Positions 1-12,092 of a stretch of DNA of 64,000 bases are shown here, piece by piece. The stretch is from Diadema setosum (Eukaryota > Echinodermata > Echinoidea > Diadematoida > Diadematidae), in assembly GCA_033980235.1 (NCBI GenBank), contig CM067059.1, forward strand, positions 21,116,494 through 21,180,493, read 5' to 3'. The notes under the pieces are model-generated. The model saw only the letters and a list, made by a program, of their open reading frames with translations, was not told where the DNA came from and did not search any database. Each line of letters begins with the position of its first letter. Position 1 is the first letter of the stretch. A program made the translations under genes and the position numbers.

Positions 1-129
1 GTGGTTTCTAAGTACATGTATCTCGCAAAAATTTTAAAAGGAGAATCCTCACCTCAACCATTAATGTTGCTATCATTGATTTACTGAGAATTTGGAAGTC
101 TTTATGTACTTGTGTTGATGTCATGGTTA

Positions 130-694
130 TTAAAGGGAAGGTAAACCCAAAAAGCAATGTGGATTGAGTGAAAGCAGCAACAATAGTAGAACACATCAGT
201 GAAAGTTTGAGGAAAATCGGACAATCGATGCAAAAGTTATGAATTTTTAAAGTTTTGGTGTTGAAACCGCTGGATGAGGAGACTACTAGAGGATATGACG
301 TATGAGTGGACAACAATACAAAGAAAATATAAGGAAATTCAACAAAAATTCACTTTTCTAGAATTATGAAAGAGCAATGGACCAACCTCTTTCAGAAAGC
401 AGGGGGAATAATTGCTACCCCTAACATATGTCAATATCAAGTTGATGGAATTTGTAATTTTCATGAAAAATGGATTTTTGTAGAATTTTCTTTATATTTT
501 CTTGGCATTGTTGTCCACTCATACGTCATAACCTCTAGTAGTCTCCTCGTCCAGCGGTTCCAACACCAAAACTTTAAAAATTCATAATTTTTGCATCGAT
601 TGTCCGATTTTCTTCAAACTTTCACTGATGTGTTCTACTAATGTTGCTGCTTTCACTCAATCCACATTGCTCTTGGGGTTTATCTTCCCTTTAA
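130..694. mobile_element. Palindromic MITE, family B copy 1
   Basis: Starts TTAAAGGGAAGGTAAACCC and ends with its near reverse complement, GGGTTTATCTTCCCTTTAA. The halves continue as imperfect inverted repeats: 'agtagaacacatcagtgaaa' on the left against 'tttcactgatgtgttctact' on the right, and shared segments on both sides of the centre. The whole 565 bp is thus one giant hairpin with no coding capacity. TTAA at both ends may be the target duplication. Two relatives lie at 3969-4526 and 47620-48151. Confidence 0.75.
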
Positions 695-804
695 GATATT
701 GTCTTGACTTTTACACTCAAGCATTTAGCAGTTTGTCCGATAAGCTCTCGTTTGTTGTATCAAGCAGAGTCTGCACTTTTAATAGTGAAGCATTATTAAT
801 CATA

Positions 805-1060
<256 letters not shown>

Positions 1061-2758
1061 ATCATCATACATGTAATTCAATGCTCCAACAGCAAGTCCA
1101 GACAGCACTCGCCGCGTCTCACGTCACGTCTCACCCGTCTAGTATGCCCCACGAAGTGGGTATCGAATATATCGTACGGTATGAAGGTATGCAGTGGAGG
1201 CCCCAGCGGCACGACCGATGTACGTGGCTCGAATATTTCTGGACTTCAAAATAGTTTGGCACCGGTTGCGGCATGGCGAATCATCAAATCGTGTACTTTA
1301 ATCATGAGCGTTTAAGAAACAATTATAGTTTCCGCTGGCGTTGCGAAACCATAGCCAAGTGAGAAAGAGGGGGAGAGAGAGGGAGAGAGCAATATTTCGC
1401 CACGAGACGTTCTAAAAATAAGATCGGATGCTATTCTTAGTACAGGCTAGAAGTTGATTAACACTATGCAAATAAGAACAATGCCCTTTACGAGATGATG
1501 GGTCTGTTTGTTTATTTTCTTTGTTTTGTTTGAGGTTACTGTCTTGTAACGCTTACTGGGAAAACAAATATCGAAAAGAAGCCAGTGTCATAACTGTTGA
1601 AATAAAATGCGTTTATCAACTCCTCAATCTCAGATTATTTTCATCACCTAATGTTGTGTGCATAACAAAGACTTTTTGTCTGCCTGAAAAATGTGTCTAA
1701 TGTATACTTAGTTAGACTGTGTGCCACTTTAATTTTTTTGATGCATGGTGTAGTCACAAGGGCTCACCCATGAATGTTGACTTATTTTTGTGTCTTTTTT
1801 TTTTTGTTTCTTTGAGTTTCTTCATGTAGGTTTTTCCTTTGTTGTTGCTGCTGATTATTATATTCCTTTATTCACTTTTATTTGTTTATTCTGTTTGTAA
1901 GGAGTTTTTGCATTTTTTTTTTTTTTGCAGACAACTTCTCGTATGAATGAAATCCAGCCAGTGGCTGGGATGAATGATATCATGGTGATCTAGCAAACCG
2001 GATTAGGAGGGAGTTGTAATGGTGTATCTTACTGTCAGTTGGTTTCTGTCACACCCAAAATACCTATGAAAAAAGAACACTGTGCTCAAGATGATCTTTA
2101 CAAAATCAAGAAAGAAATAAGGAGCAGATATTATAGGTAAGTCTCATAAAAATCAACGTGAAATATTGGTTAACCGTTAATTAGGTGATCCGAGTATCCT
2201 CTCGGATCACCTTCTGTTTTCGTACGGATTCTTTCTTCTTATTTCTCCTCAAAAGTTGTGTAGAAAGTCCTCTGCCTATAAATTTCAAACTTATACCATA
2301 TATGTATCATGTCCCAAAGACGACAGATCTAGTTCAAATGTTGGGTTGGTGTTTGTTTGTTTGTTTGTTTGTTTTTGGGGGTGGGTTCTTTTTTCTTTCT
2401 TTTTTTTACTATCTGGGGATACTGGTCGCAACCACAATAATAAATGCACGTTGAGAGAGGCAATAATGATTCTAATGGTTATGATAACTATTCCCCCTTG
2501 AATTTCACATTGAAAAAGAAAGTGTCATACAAATCATGAAATCACATTTTGAGTCCATAATTTGGCAACCAACCATGCAGTCCCCAAGAATTGTCATTGT
2601 TAAGTTATATCACAACTTACTCTACACTAACAATGATGAGAAGGAAATAATTAATTCTTTGTTTTAATGATTCAGTACCTATAATTTGGAGAGGACGTGT
2701 GTGCAAGTAAATGGGAAGCTTACGAGACGATGACATCATTACACTTTATATTTTTTTA
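1061..2758. other. No gene seen
   Basis: AT-rich sequence with a CpG-containing patch at 1100-1280, a GA-rich run near 1365-1390, poly-T tracts (1795-1805, 1913-1926) and a TTTG run near 2348-2375. Open frames are short and without family resemblance. Confidence 0.5.
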
Positions 2759-2843
2759 TATGAAGAGATTGCTTCTAAAAGGCGCTAAATCCGTATTTTT
2801 TTTTTCAAAGGATTTAGCGCCTTTTGGAAGCAAGCTCTTCATA
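2759..2843. repeat. Compact near-perfect hairpin
   Basis: Two 34-nt arms (left begins TATGAAGAGATTGCTTC, right ends GAAGCAAGCTCTTCATA) differ at only two positions and are separated by a 17-nt T-rich loop. The inner arm half AAAAGGCGCTAAATCC is exact. The size suits a miniature inverted-repeat element or a microRNA-precursor-like fold; the sequence alone cannot decide. Confidence 0.8.
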
Positions 2844-3968
2844 CAGATTGCGATCATAATATACCACTGTTCTACGATCAGACTCTACATGTGAAATTTA
2901 AAAGAAACGTTCAACCTATATTTTGTAGTTTATTTATATTCAAGGGTGGTAAACTTCACCATGTTGTGTGTACTATGTTGTTCTTTCGTTTAACTCCAAT
3001 TTTAATGATCGCCACGTGACACAAAGTATTGATCGTCTTTCCACCTCCACATCCCTTCTAATCAAGTATATATACATGCATTCATTAATGCACACACACA
3101 CACACGCACGTGCGTACATATAGAAATTTCAATTCAATTTCTTTATTTCCATCGAACAAAAGGCGATGCAATGATCATGGTACAAAGTATACAAGCAAAA
3201 AGTAAAGAAGTAGGGACCTACAACATGCTATAAAGAATAGTACTGAATTTAATGTAAAAGCGAATTAATGTATGATAGCCTAAAACAAACATTGATATGA
3301 ATAACATTATCGACCCGTATTATCTCCTTAGAGTGTCAGTATACTACAATATCTTTTTCCAGAAACGAAAAAGAACACACTATCTTAAACAAAAGTCAGT
3401 GAAACAACAGAAGTCATGCCGTGTAACGAGGACTTCGATATGGCAATAGTGGCGTTGTTCACCTGTAACTAAACAGTATTAGCGCTTTCGCACATTTTGC
3501 ACATCGCTTGTTAACCAAACGGTGTTATTGAGCTAGAGCATATCAGAAGTTTGATAGTTTCTCGAAAACTAAACATTTTCTTTGGCAGCCCGACGCATTC
3601 CCCATCATAGATTAACAGAATGTAATAGATACAGACTGATTCAAATCTTTACTCCATCATCAATTCTATGCCATCTGCTCTACTCACATTACAGCACAGA
3701 TAACAGATGAAGGTGATTTCGAAGTGTTTGATTTATGGTTCCTTTTTATCTTGATTCGCTTGGCTTGTGCGAAAACAATGATATAAAACAAGAATCACCA
3801 AATTCCAAACACCGCCCGCATATCTATTGCAGTCAATTAAATTGCTACCCTTATATCTGGAACAGTGGTACAAGAAGATGTTTATGCATGCGATCATGAA
3901 TCCAAGTTCAAAATACCTTTATATGGAGTTGTAAAAGCATCAGTGAAACTCCACGCCGAGTAGGATCC
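2844..3968. other. No gene seen; short CA repeat and a retroposon-like tail
   Basis: A CA run lies near 3090-3108. At 3126-3160 the string TTTCAATTCAATTTCTTTATTT resembles (reverse strand) the A-rich 3' tail of invertebrate LINE/SINE copies; similar tails occur near 7838 and 22696. Nothing else is recognisable. Confidence 0.35.
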
Positions 3969-4526
3969 TTTAAGGGACAAGTTCACCTTCATGTACATGT
4001 GAATTGAGTGCATAAGTACAGCAATATTATTAGTAGAACAGTGAAAGTTTGAGGAAAATCGGACATGTATACATAAATGCAATCCGTTCAAAAATTATGA
4101 ATGTTTAGAGTTTCTGCGCAGTCACTGCTGGATGAGAAGACTACTTCAGTTTATGATGTCACTTACGTAAAACAAATACAAAGAAGAGAATTTCATAAAA
4201 ATTAATTTTTTAAGTACGAATTCCCTCGACTTATCACTGTCGTATTATTACTGTCGTATTATTCCCTCTGCTTTCTGAAAGAGACAGGGAAAGTGTTCTT
4301 TTATTATGCGAGAAAAGTGAAAAATGTTAAATTTTCTTTATATTTTCTTTGTGTATCCTTCTACACAGGTGACATCACAATCTGCATCAGTATAGTCTTT
4401 TCATCAACCGATGGTGGCACTGAAACTACAAAAAAAAAAAAAAAAATCATGACTTTTGAACGGATTGTCTAGTTTTCCTCAAACCTTCACTAATGTGTTG
4501 AATTGATATTGCGGAATTCTCTCATT
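3969..4526. mobile_element. Palindromic MITE, family B copy 2 (right end lost)
   Basis: Begins CTTTAAGGGACAAGTTCACC and shares with copy 1 the core 'agtttgaggaaaatcgga'. The right half carries its complement ('gttttcctcaaaccttcact'), so the element folds back on itself. The expected closing arm is missing after about 4526, where sequence becomes unrelated. Confidence 0.65.
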
Positions 4527-4819
4527 ACGATTTCGAACGAATCATCACTCGTGTTATATTTTGATAGAACCCTCATCCACTATTTTGCAGCTGATATTGA
4601 CAATGATGTCAGTTACCCAGCGCCATATGCTGCTTTTGAAAAATGAAATAAAGAGACAGACTGATACAAAGTCTTATTCCCAGTGTACCCTGATGTGCGC
4701 TCAATATATTGCTCCTGATGGGTTAGACCGAGTCTGACTCTTCAAGGTCCCCAAGAGTATGATGGAAATTTAGAAAAAACAAGCGCGTTGTGTTATGTGG
4801 TCATTGGTGATGGCAAACA

Positions 4820-5213
4820 TTAAAGGGATCGTACAGTTTTGGTTGAGACCTAATTTCAGGTTTCTAACATTTTTTTTTTTGTGAGATAATGAGAAACCTC
4901 TTATGAAATACGAAAGAGCATGTAATTCTATGACAAATTCAGCGTTTATTTGATGAAAATTGGTTTTGAAATGGCTGAGATATCCAAAAAAGAGCGATTC
5001 TGATAAAGTGTGGGACCCACACTTTATGATGATCGCTTTGTTTTACTTTGTTTTTGGATGATTCAGTCATTCCAAACCCGATTTTCATCAAATAAACTTT
5101 GTATTCCACTTAAAATGGTATGCTCTGTAATATATCATAAGTGTTTTCTTCGTATCTCGCAAAAAGTTAAAAGCCCAATTCTTATCTCCACCAATACTGT
5201 ACCATCCCTTTAA
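4820..5213. mobile_element. Palindromic MITE, family A copy 1
   Basis: Starts TTAAAGGGATCGTACAGT and ends GTACCATCCCTTTAA. Internal inverted blocks include TTTGATGAAAATTGGTTTTG against its near complement around 5070-5095, and GATATCCAAAAA against TTTTTGGATG. The 394-bp element is one imperfect palindrome. Same family as 11693-12092, 25304-25692 and 53223-53614. Confidence 0.85.
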
Positions 5214-5284
5214 TTTCCTCTCCAAACTACAGAAGTTTGTGCTAAGTACATGCCATCGAGGAGACGAAAAAAATTCGTAAGGCT

Positions 5285-5715
5285 TTTCGACCTCTCCGAG
5301 TCCGAGAATTCGGGTCCGAGAAGGCAAAGTTGTGAAATCTCGACTTCTCGACTTCTCAACTTCTCGGGTTCGAGTAGCCAAGAAGACGAGTTGTGAACTT
5401 CTCTGGTCCGAGATGGCGAAAAGGCGAGTTGTGAGATCTCGTCTTCTCGGCTGCTCGGATCTGAGAAAGCGAGAAGGCGAGTTGTGAAATCTCGTCTTCT
5501 CGGCTGTCGGGTCCGAGAGGGCGAGAAGGCGAGTTGTGAGATCTCGTTTTCTCGGCTGTTCGGGTCCGAGAAGGCGAGCTGTAAAATCTCGACTCCTCGG
5601 CTGTTCACGTCCGAGAAGGCGAGAGGGCGAGTTGTGAAATCTCGACTTCTCGCTTTTTCGGGTCCGAGGAGGCAAGAAGACGAGTTCACATTAAGGTCAC
5701 ATCTCGCCTTCTCCA
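5285..5715. repeat. Tandem array of hairpin-forming units
   Basis: About seven to eight diverged units, mostly 45-53 bp, with a few shorter or longer. Typical unit: GCGAGTTGTGAAATCTCG, then TCTTCTCGGCTGTTCGGGT, then CCGAGAAGGCGAG. Within a unit, CTCGTCTTCTCGG pairs with CCGAGAAGGCGAG around a 9-10 nt loop. Several units keep paired changes. The array begins about 70 bp right of the family A element at 4820-5213. Long open frames across it on both strands (to 195 codons, rich in SRDFTTRL-type repeats) follow from the periodicity and are not called genes. Confidence 0.8.
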
Positions 5716-6317
5716 GAAAAGCAGGCTGTAACAACACGCGAGAATGAGGTCACAGTGATTACTTGCTGCTAGACTCCGGAAGATGGCTAATGGGTAAAGA
5801 AGATCCTTCTAACTTCTCTCTTTTTTTTTTCAAGATTTTTCTTTTGTTGTTACGTCGATCATTGTATGAATGTCACGTTCCAAACTATAATAGAGAGATT
5901 AAATCCACGGTATAGCACATCAGTATTCTTTGCTCGCTTTGATACGCCAGAAAAATTTTACCACTTCCGCGAGTATTCTGAGCATGCTGAGCGTAGAAGA
6001 GAGAAACCAAGGATACGGAGCTAATTTTGAACCACCTACTTCCGCAGCATTGACTGCCAGAAAATGTACTCGTTGACTTTTGTTTTTATCATCAACAGCT
6101 CATCAAGAGAGTGACATAAAATAAATGTTAGAGGCTATTTTTCAGTTAAAAAAAAGTAATTTGTCTTGCTTGACAGAACTATCAATGGCAGGACAGTAAT
6201 ACTCACAGTTGTCAAGTTTTTGCAGGGTAACGAGCGACCAGCTTCCGAAAGAGTTAGCGAGTTTAGGGAAACGATCAATATGGATTTGTTAATGAATATC
6301 ATCAATATCATCCGCTT
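5716..6317. other. No gene seen
   Basis: Unique AT-rich sequence without recognisable coding or repeat structure. Confidence 0.4.
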
Positions 6318-6327
6318 GCCTTCATTT

Positions 6328-6329
6328 TG

Positions 6330-6395
<66 letters not shown>
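6328..6395. repeat. Compound TTG / GT microsatellite
   Basis: About ten GTT units (6328-6360) run straight into about 17 GT units (6359-6395). Confidence 0.95.
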
Positions 6396-6396
<1 letters not shown>

Positions 6397-9300
6397 TATG
6401 ACGTTGTGCTGCACCCTTCTTCTTGCAGTAGAAACTAAAATGACACTGTGGGATCACTCGTTTTGCCTTTGTTTGTTTTTGACCTCGACATTTCACACAA
6501 ATTTTGCCCTACTATTATGAACTATACTCCGTTTTTGTTGTTTTTTTTTGTTGGTTTTTTTTTTTGTAGAATGAGAGAAATGATTTCAAATTTGAAGTCA
6601 AACTTAGTGACAAATGTAAATATTTTCCCACTCTATAACATCAAAAGCACAAATTCACATAGGCAGATTCTTAACAAATGTCGCCAATGAAAAAAGGGAA
6701 GTGTGAAACAGTAACAAGGCATCTATTATAAACTATAATTATGATAAAAGGTATATGATAATTACAACCTTTTTATGGTCTATAGAAATCATTTTCTCAT
6801 TTTATTCTGTCAAGAACATCATGCAACCTTTGATTCTCTTTTTGTTTGTTTGCTTGTTTCTTTGTTTGTTTGTTTGTTTCTTTCTTTGCTTGTTGCTTGT
6901 TTGTTCGTTTATATCTGTTTTTATCTCTTTCTCTCTCTCTTTCTTAAAGAGTCCGCCAAATTCAGTCCAACAATTCAAGTATAACCAAGGAGGTACTAGG
7001 CAACTTGGGGAGGGGAGTGGGATCGTTTCCCCCTCTCGGCTGCAATAGAATTCCACGTCTGTGTCTTGTTTTGTTGTCCTCGTCCCGGTTTGATCATGAC
7101 CAGTCAAATATCTTTTTTTCCCTTTTTCAACGTAAGATTAGCAAGGGCGTGAGCATCATAATGTTGACGAGAGTCACCACAAACATTACTGTGAAGTTAT
7201 GGGCCAAATTTGCGTACGTGCAGTGTGCCTTGGAAACAGAGTCTGTCTATAACAAGCGACCACAGAATGGAGGGTGTACATAACGATGGCTCAGTGTTTT
7301 GAGGGATAAACAACCAAAAACGACGATTCCTATATGAAAGTATGAATTAAATGATAACCTTGGTTCCGACTATTGCTGAAACATGACACCGTGAGTGAAG
7401 GGCTAAAGGATTGGGACGACGTGAAAAACCGGAAACCTCCAATAGAAATGTGGGTATGGGGTGTCTGACGAAACACGTTGCTCTCTCGTCTTTTCGCTGC
7501 TCACAGACCTTAAAAAGGATGGGCGTGTCGCTTGATTTGATGGATGTGAAGACTAAAATGTGCTCAAGTTTGGAATAAAATATTCGTAATCATCCATGCT
7601 AGAAGTCGTATTTTGATCTCTAGCAATTATCTCGCATTTTTTTCTAGAGAGGCTGGAGGCACGAGACATTATTTTCTGTCAAACGTATATTAAAGATTCA
7701 AATGGAAATGCAACATTGCAGTCTTCAAGTTTTGTTGACTTTTGTCAAGTATGGATGCGACGATGACATACGTGATCAAGAATCACTATTCACATGCTAC
7801 GGTATGGAATTCGTCCCTGATAGAGGATGCCGCAGTATTTCAATTCAATTCAATTTCGATTCATTTTAATTCTATTTTAACTTTCTTTATCTTTTTTTTT
7901 TGTTGTTGTTTCAACAGAATATACAAATTTAAGAAAATTCAAGAAAAATCAAGAGAGATACAACTTTTGAAAGGACAACTTCAGAGAATTTGCCCCCCTT
8001 TTTTTTCCTTTGGTTGATATCCTGACAAAAGAGCTACATGTTAATGTAACCCAATATTCCCACAGTCGAACAATCTTAAGGGAAGCACTTTACCGTACAT
8101 TGCGCTCTTGTTGCGTCAAAAACGCATGTTTTGTCACGTGACAATAATGCTGGCGTGCATAGTACGGCCTACTCGATTATTTTGAAGTTGCTTCAATCCC
8201 AAAATATCTCCAGAGAGGAACATATTTCGTGATTCTACCGAGGACAGAGGACATTGTCGTAACATTCTTCTGCACGTGACATCCAGAGGAAGTTAATTAC
8301 GAGGTATATAAGATTTAAAGAAGAGACGCTTCTAATTCCTTTCCCCTACTTTGCCATTGAAAATACGTGATGTTGAATGGACTCTACACTTTGAAATATG
8401 ACTCATTGCAGTCAAGAAAAGGAGTTATAGGAAATGAGAATGGCTCAAAAAAAAAAGTTATATTACCTTTAACTATACGTTTTGCCACTGATATGTTTTA
8501 TTTTGTTCATTAATGTGACTATAAACGATATTCCAAGAGTAATTGTGTGAGTCAACACAATTTGTGCATGTCAAAAATTGTCCCGGATCCTGTTTAAGAC
8601 TTTTTTTTTTTCTCGTGACCTGATACGGAAATCAGAATGCGTCGCTGCGAAAGGAGATGTTTGCTATCATTAAGAGCATGTTAGTGAGTTAAAGGGAAAA
8701 CTATCTTCATACAAGTTCATGCTAATTTTATTGACCGGAGTAATTATAAACTCAAACAAACACAACTATAATGCATTTTTAAACTGGTCTAAGAATAACA
8801 ATATTATACAGAATTTTGAGATCTAATTACATATTTTCATGAAACAGTATGATATCGGTAGCAATTACATATTGATATAAATGAAAATAGATGAATCCAC
8901 CGCCTCACAACTCGTTCCGTGGTTTGTACATCAAAACATGATCATTCTATGCCCATGCAGTCAACTGAATCATAAAATTGATTTTTTTTTTTCCTTTTTA
9001 TATTTACTGAAAAATCTCTGGCGATTATTACGACTCTTGAACGAATTGATGTCATATTTTGATATCATGATGTCATGATATAATCAAGACTATAGGCATC
9101 ACTGTGTGTGAATTATTCACTGGTGTTATGACTTACATAACCTACATTTCTGGTCAGCATCCCTTTGTTTGCGTTTATTAAGTTCACCATATTGGTGACA
9201 GCTACGCATTCAGATATTTTTGTCGTCGTCATATCCCGTTGACATCTTATCATAATGATGATTATCAAAAAATGTAAAATAAGATAGTACAATAATTTAT

Positions 9301-11692
9301 TTGATGATAATGACGATAAAGATGATGAAGATAGATGATAATAACAATACTGATGTAACAGTGAAGCCATATATATCAAGATAACGATAACAAGTACGTT
9401 AACATGTACTCATTCTTGGTGGCTTCTTCAGTGTAAACACATTTCTCTCAGAAAGACCCTGCCATTGTTATTACCTCATAAAACCCATTTTAAACGGTTT
9501 GTTTGTATTCAGGGATGTATATCTTCGACATCAGCTAGTTATAGGTCTAAGAATCCAGGACCTATATGTTTAAGACTCCAGAATATGCCTATTATCCACA
9601 GCATCTACGTGCTCTGAATCTCAAGTTTTGCAGCTCGAAATAAGAACATAATATTATTTGTCTTTGCTTTGTTCAGTAACCCTTTTTTCTCACTGACATC
9701 TAGAAAGAAAATACTAAATTAAACAAAACATTATTATCGCGTCATGGTAATAGCTATACCCAATAGAAACCACTGCAGAGTGTATCATATATTCATACTT
9801 TGGATAAATGTGTTCTGGAAGTAGCTCGGGGAGCATATCTGACCTTTTCAGATAATTGAGGGGAACCTGTTATTTCCTCTCAAAATTAAACTTTAGCAGT
9901 CTACAGGCATGCGCAGATTTGGCCTGTCTTTGTTGGCGTCTGTATTGCGGCTGGTACCTTCACGGCCTAGCGTAAATTCAGACCCTGTTGTCTGTCCTAT
10001 CATAATACAAACGAAAAAAAAAAATGAAACCAGAACGTTCTTCAAAGTCAAGCACGAATAAGCCTTTTTCATCACAGTATTAAGTATGTTTTAGAATTTA
10101 TCTAGATTATTGCTGACAGGCATGTGCATATTTGGGGAGAAAATTGATATGGGAATGTGATGTACCGATGTATGTGATCGTAGCAACTTGCCTATTATAC
10201 AGAATGAAAATACAACTGTAGTGTCTGCATGGCGAACAACACTTCTACGTGCGACACGAAGCGAGAGTGAGAGGCGTTGTGGGCGATTGCGTAGGCTGTG
10301 ACGTATGCTGCTGCTGCTGTGTGTGAGGCGAACAGAGCTGCTCCGTGCGTAATGCCGCACGAGCCGCCATCGCTAACACATCGACGAATCGTTAGAGATA
10401 CTGCACTGAGCGAGAAGCTTTGTGCATCATTATGGCTATACTTTTGATATGTAATATCTTATCTTGCCTTTCTTTCCAGCGTTCTCGACGCCCGTCTCCA
10501 TAAGCCACCATGATTTCATAGAGCATAAGATACGTCATCCGCTGATGCTGGCTTGCATGAAGTTGTGGCATATTATTACACTTTTCTATATAATACCTGA
10601 CGCAATCCCCTGTGCCTTAACCAAATTAATTCTCACATTAATCAAACTCGAAACAAACAGTTTTTTAAGAATAAGACCACATTTCTTCGTTAAAAGGATC
10701 TTCTGGTGATCCAGGCTATCCATCTCTTTCGTTTGTGAAGACTTGTTTTTAGTCGAATCTTGTATGAAGATCATGGGATGAGGTCATAAAGCGCATGAAG
10801 TCGCTGAGTTTTGTAAAGTTATGACGCAGGTGTGTGTGTTGCGGCATCTTACGAAGCGAAGGAGAAGAAAAAGGATAATTCCCGAAATCATGGAGGAAAA
10901 TAATTCCATGTACTAGTACTCGAGTTCGGAGATATACACATATTTTTGTTTTCAGCTGGTATCAGTAAACACGTGCGTATACGAAGACCACTGAAAAGGC
11001 GTGACAGCTATGATGACATTTCGCAAACATTTTGTCAATTATGCCTTATACGTATAGAACGACATGCAGTGTGTTATACTTGTATACCTCATAATATTAT
11101 TGAGTACGTATAACATATAAACATATTTTCTCTCGCGTGTTTGTGTGTGCGTCAGTGTGTGTGTCAGTGTGTTTGCGTTTTAGTATAGATAAATAAATCA
11201 ATAATGAATAAAGTATGAATGAATAAATGAATAAACAAAAATTGACAGTGATGAAATAAATCTCTGAAAAACACGTAATATGCATGACGTACGCTTATGA
11301 TAATATTCAATGGCGTGTAATGATCGGCGAAACAAGCAAGCTCGTACGCTTGGCCATATAGGATCACTGGCCTGGCCCCTCAAACATTGGCCACAATGTC
11401 AGGCCGTATAGATCAGAATGATGCTATACTGAAGGCTACATGACAATGGTCAGTACAATGGAATTCAGCGGAAACTAACTCGAACCTCGAATATTGGAAG
11501 GTTTCCAAACCAACAAAGTCACCCTCCTTTCATCTCCATCTCTTTCTCCTTCACCCATTATGAGTCTCCTTCTCCTTTTTCCTTTTTATATTGGTCTGCT
11601 GCTTCTCTTTCTTCCTTTCTTTGTTTCTCATTCATAGTCCCCTTAATCCTCCTCCTCCTCCTCTGCTTCTCCTCTTCTCCTTTCCTCTGCCG
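6396..11692. other. No gene seen
   Basis: AT-rich. Contains a TTTG/TTTC tract (6838-6905), a LINE-tail-like CAATTCAATTCAATTTC at 7838-7855, ATG/ATA-type simple sequence near 9240-9340, a CpG-bearing patch with CTG units at 10215-10390 and GT and TGAA/TAAA simple sequence at 11140-11240. No reading frame shows family resemblance. Confidence 0.4.
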
Positions 11693-12092
11693 TTAAAGGG
11701 ATTGTATAGTTTTGGTTGAGACCTAATTTCAGGTTTCTAACATTTTTTGTGAGATAATGAGAAACCTCTTATGAAATATGAACTCTTAAGAGCATGTAAT
11801 TCTATGAGGAATTCAATGTTTTTTTGATGAAAATTGGTTTTGAAATGGCTGGGATATCCAAAAAAAGAGCGATTCTGACGAATAAAGTGTGGGACCCACA
11901 CTTTATTACGATCGCTTTGTTTTACTTTGTTTTTGGATGTTTCAGTCATTCCAAACCCGAATTCCATCAAATAAACTTTGAATTCCTCTTAAAATGGTAT
12001 GCTCTGTACAATATCATACATGTTTTCTTGGTATCTCGCAAAAAGTTGAAAGCCCAATTCTCATCTCCACCAATACTGTACCATCCCTTTAA
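11693..12092. mobile_element. Palindromic MITE, family A copy 2
   Basis: TTAAAGGGATTGTATAGTTT at the left and ACTGTACCATCCCTTTAA at the right. Internal blocks (GATGAAAATTGGTTTTG, GATATCCAAAAA, GTGGGACCCACACTTTAT) match copy 1 closely. It is preceded by a CCT-rich pyrimidine tract (about 11520-11690). Confidence 0.85.

Noticed and set aside
5088..5747. 195- and 175-codon minus-strand frames with repeated SRDFTTRL-type peptide
   Set aside because: They arise from the tandem hairpin array and run into the adjacent MITE; overlapping frames on both strands are equally open.
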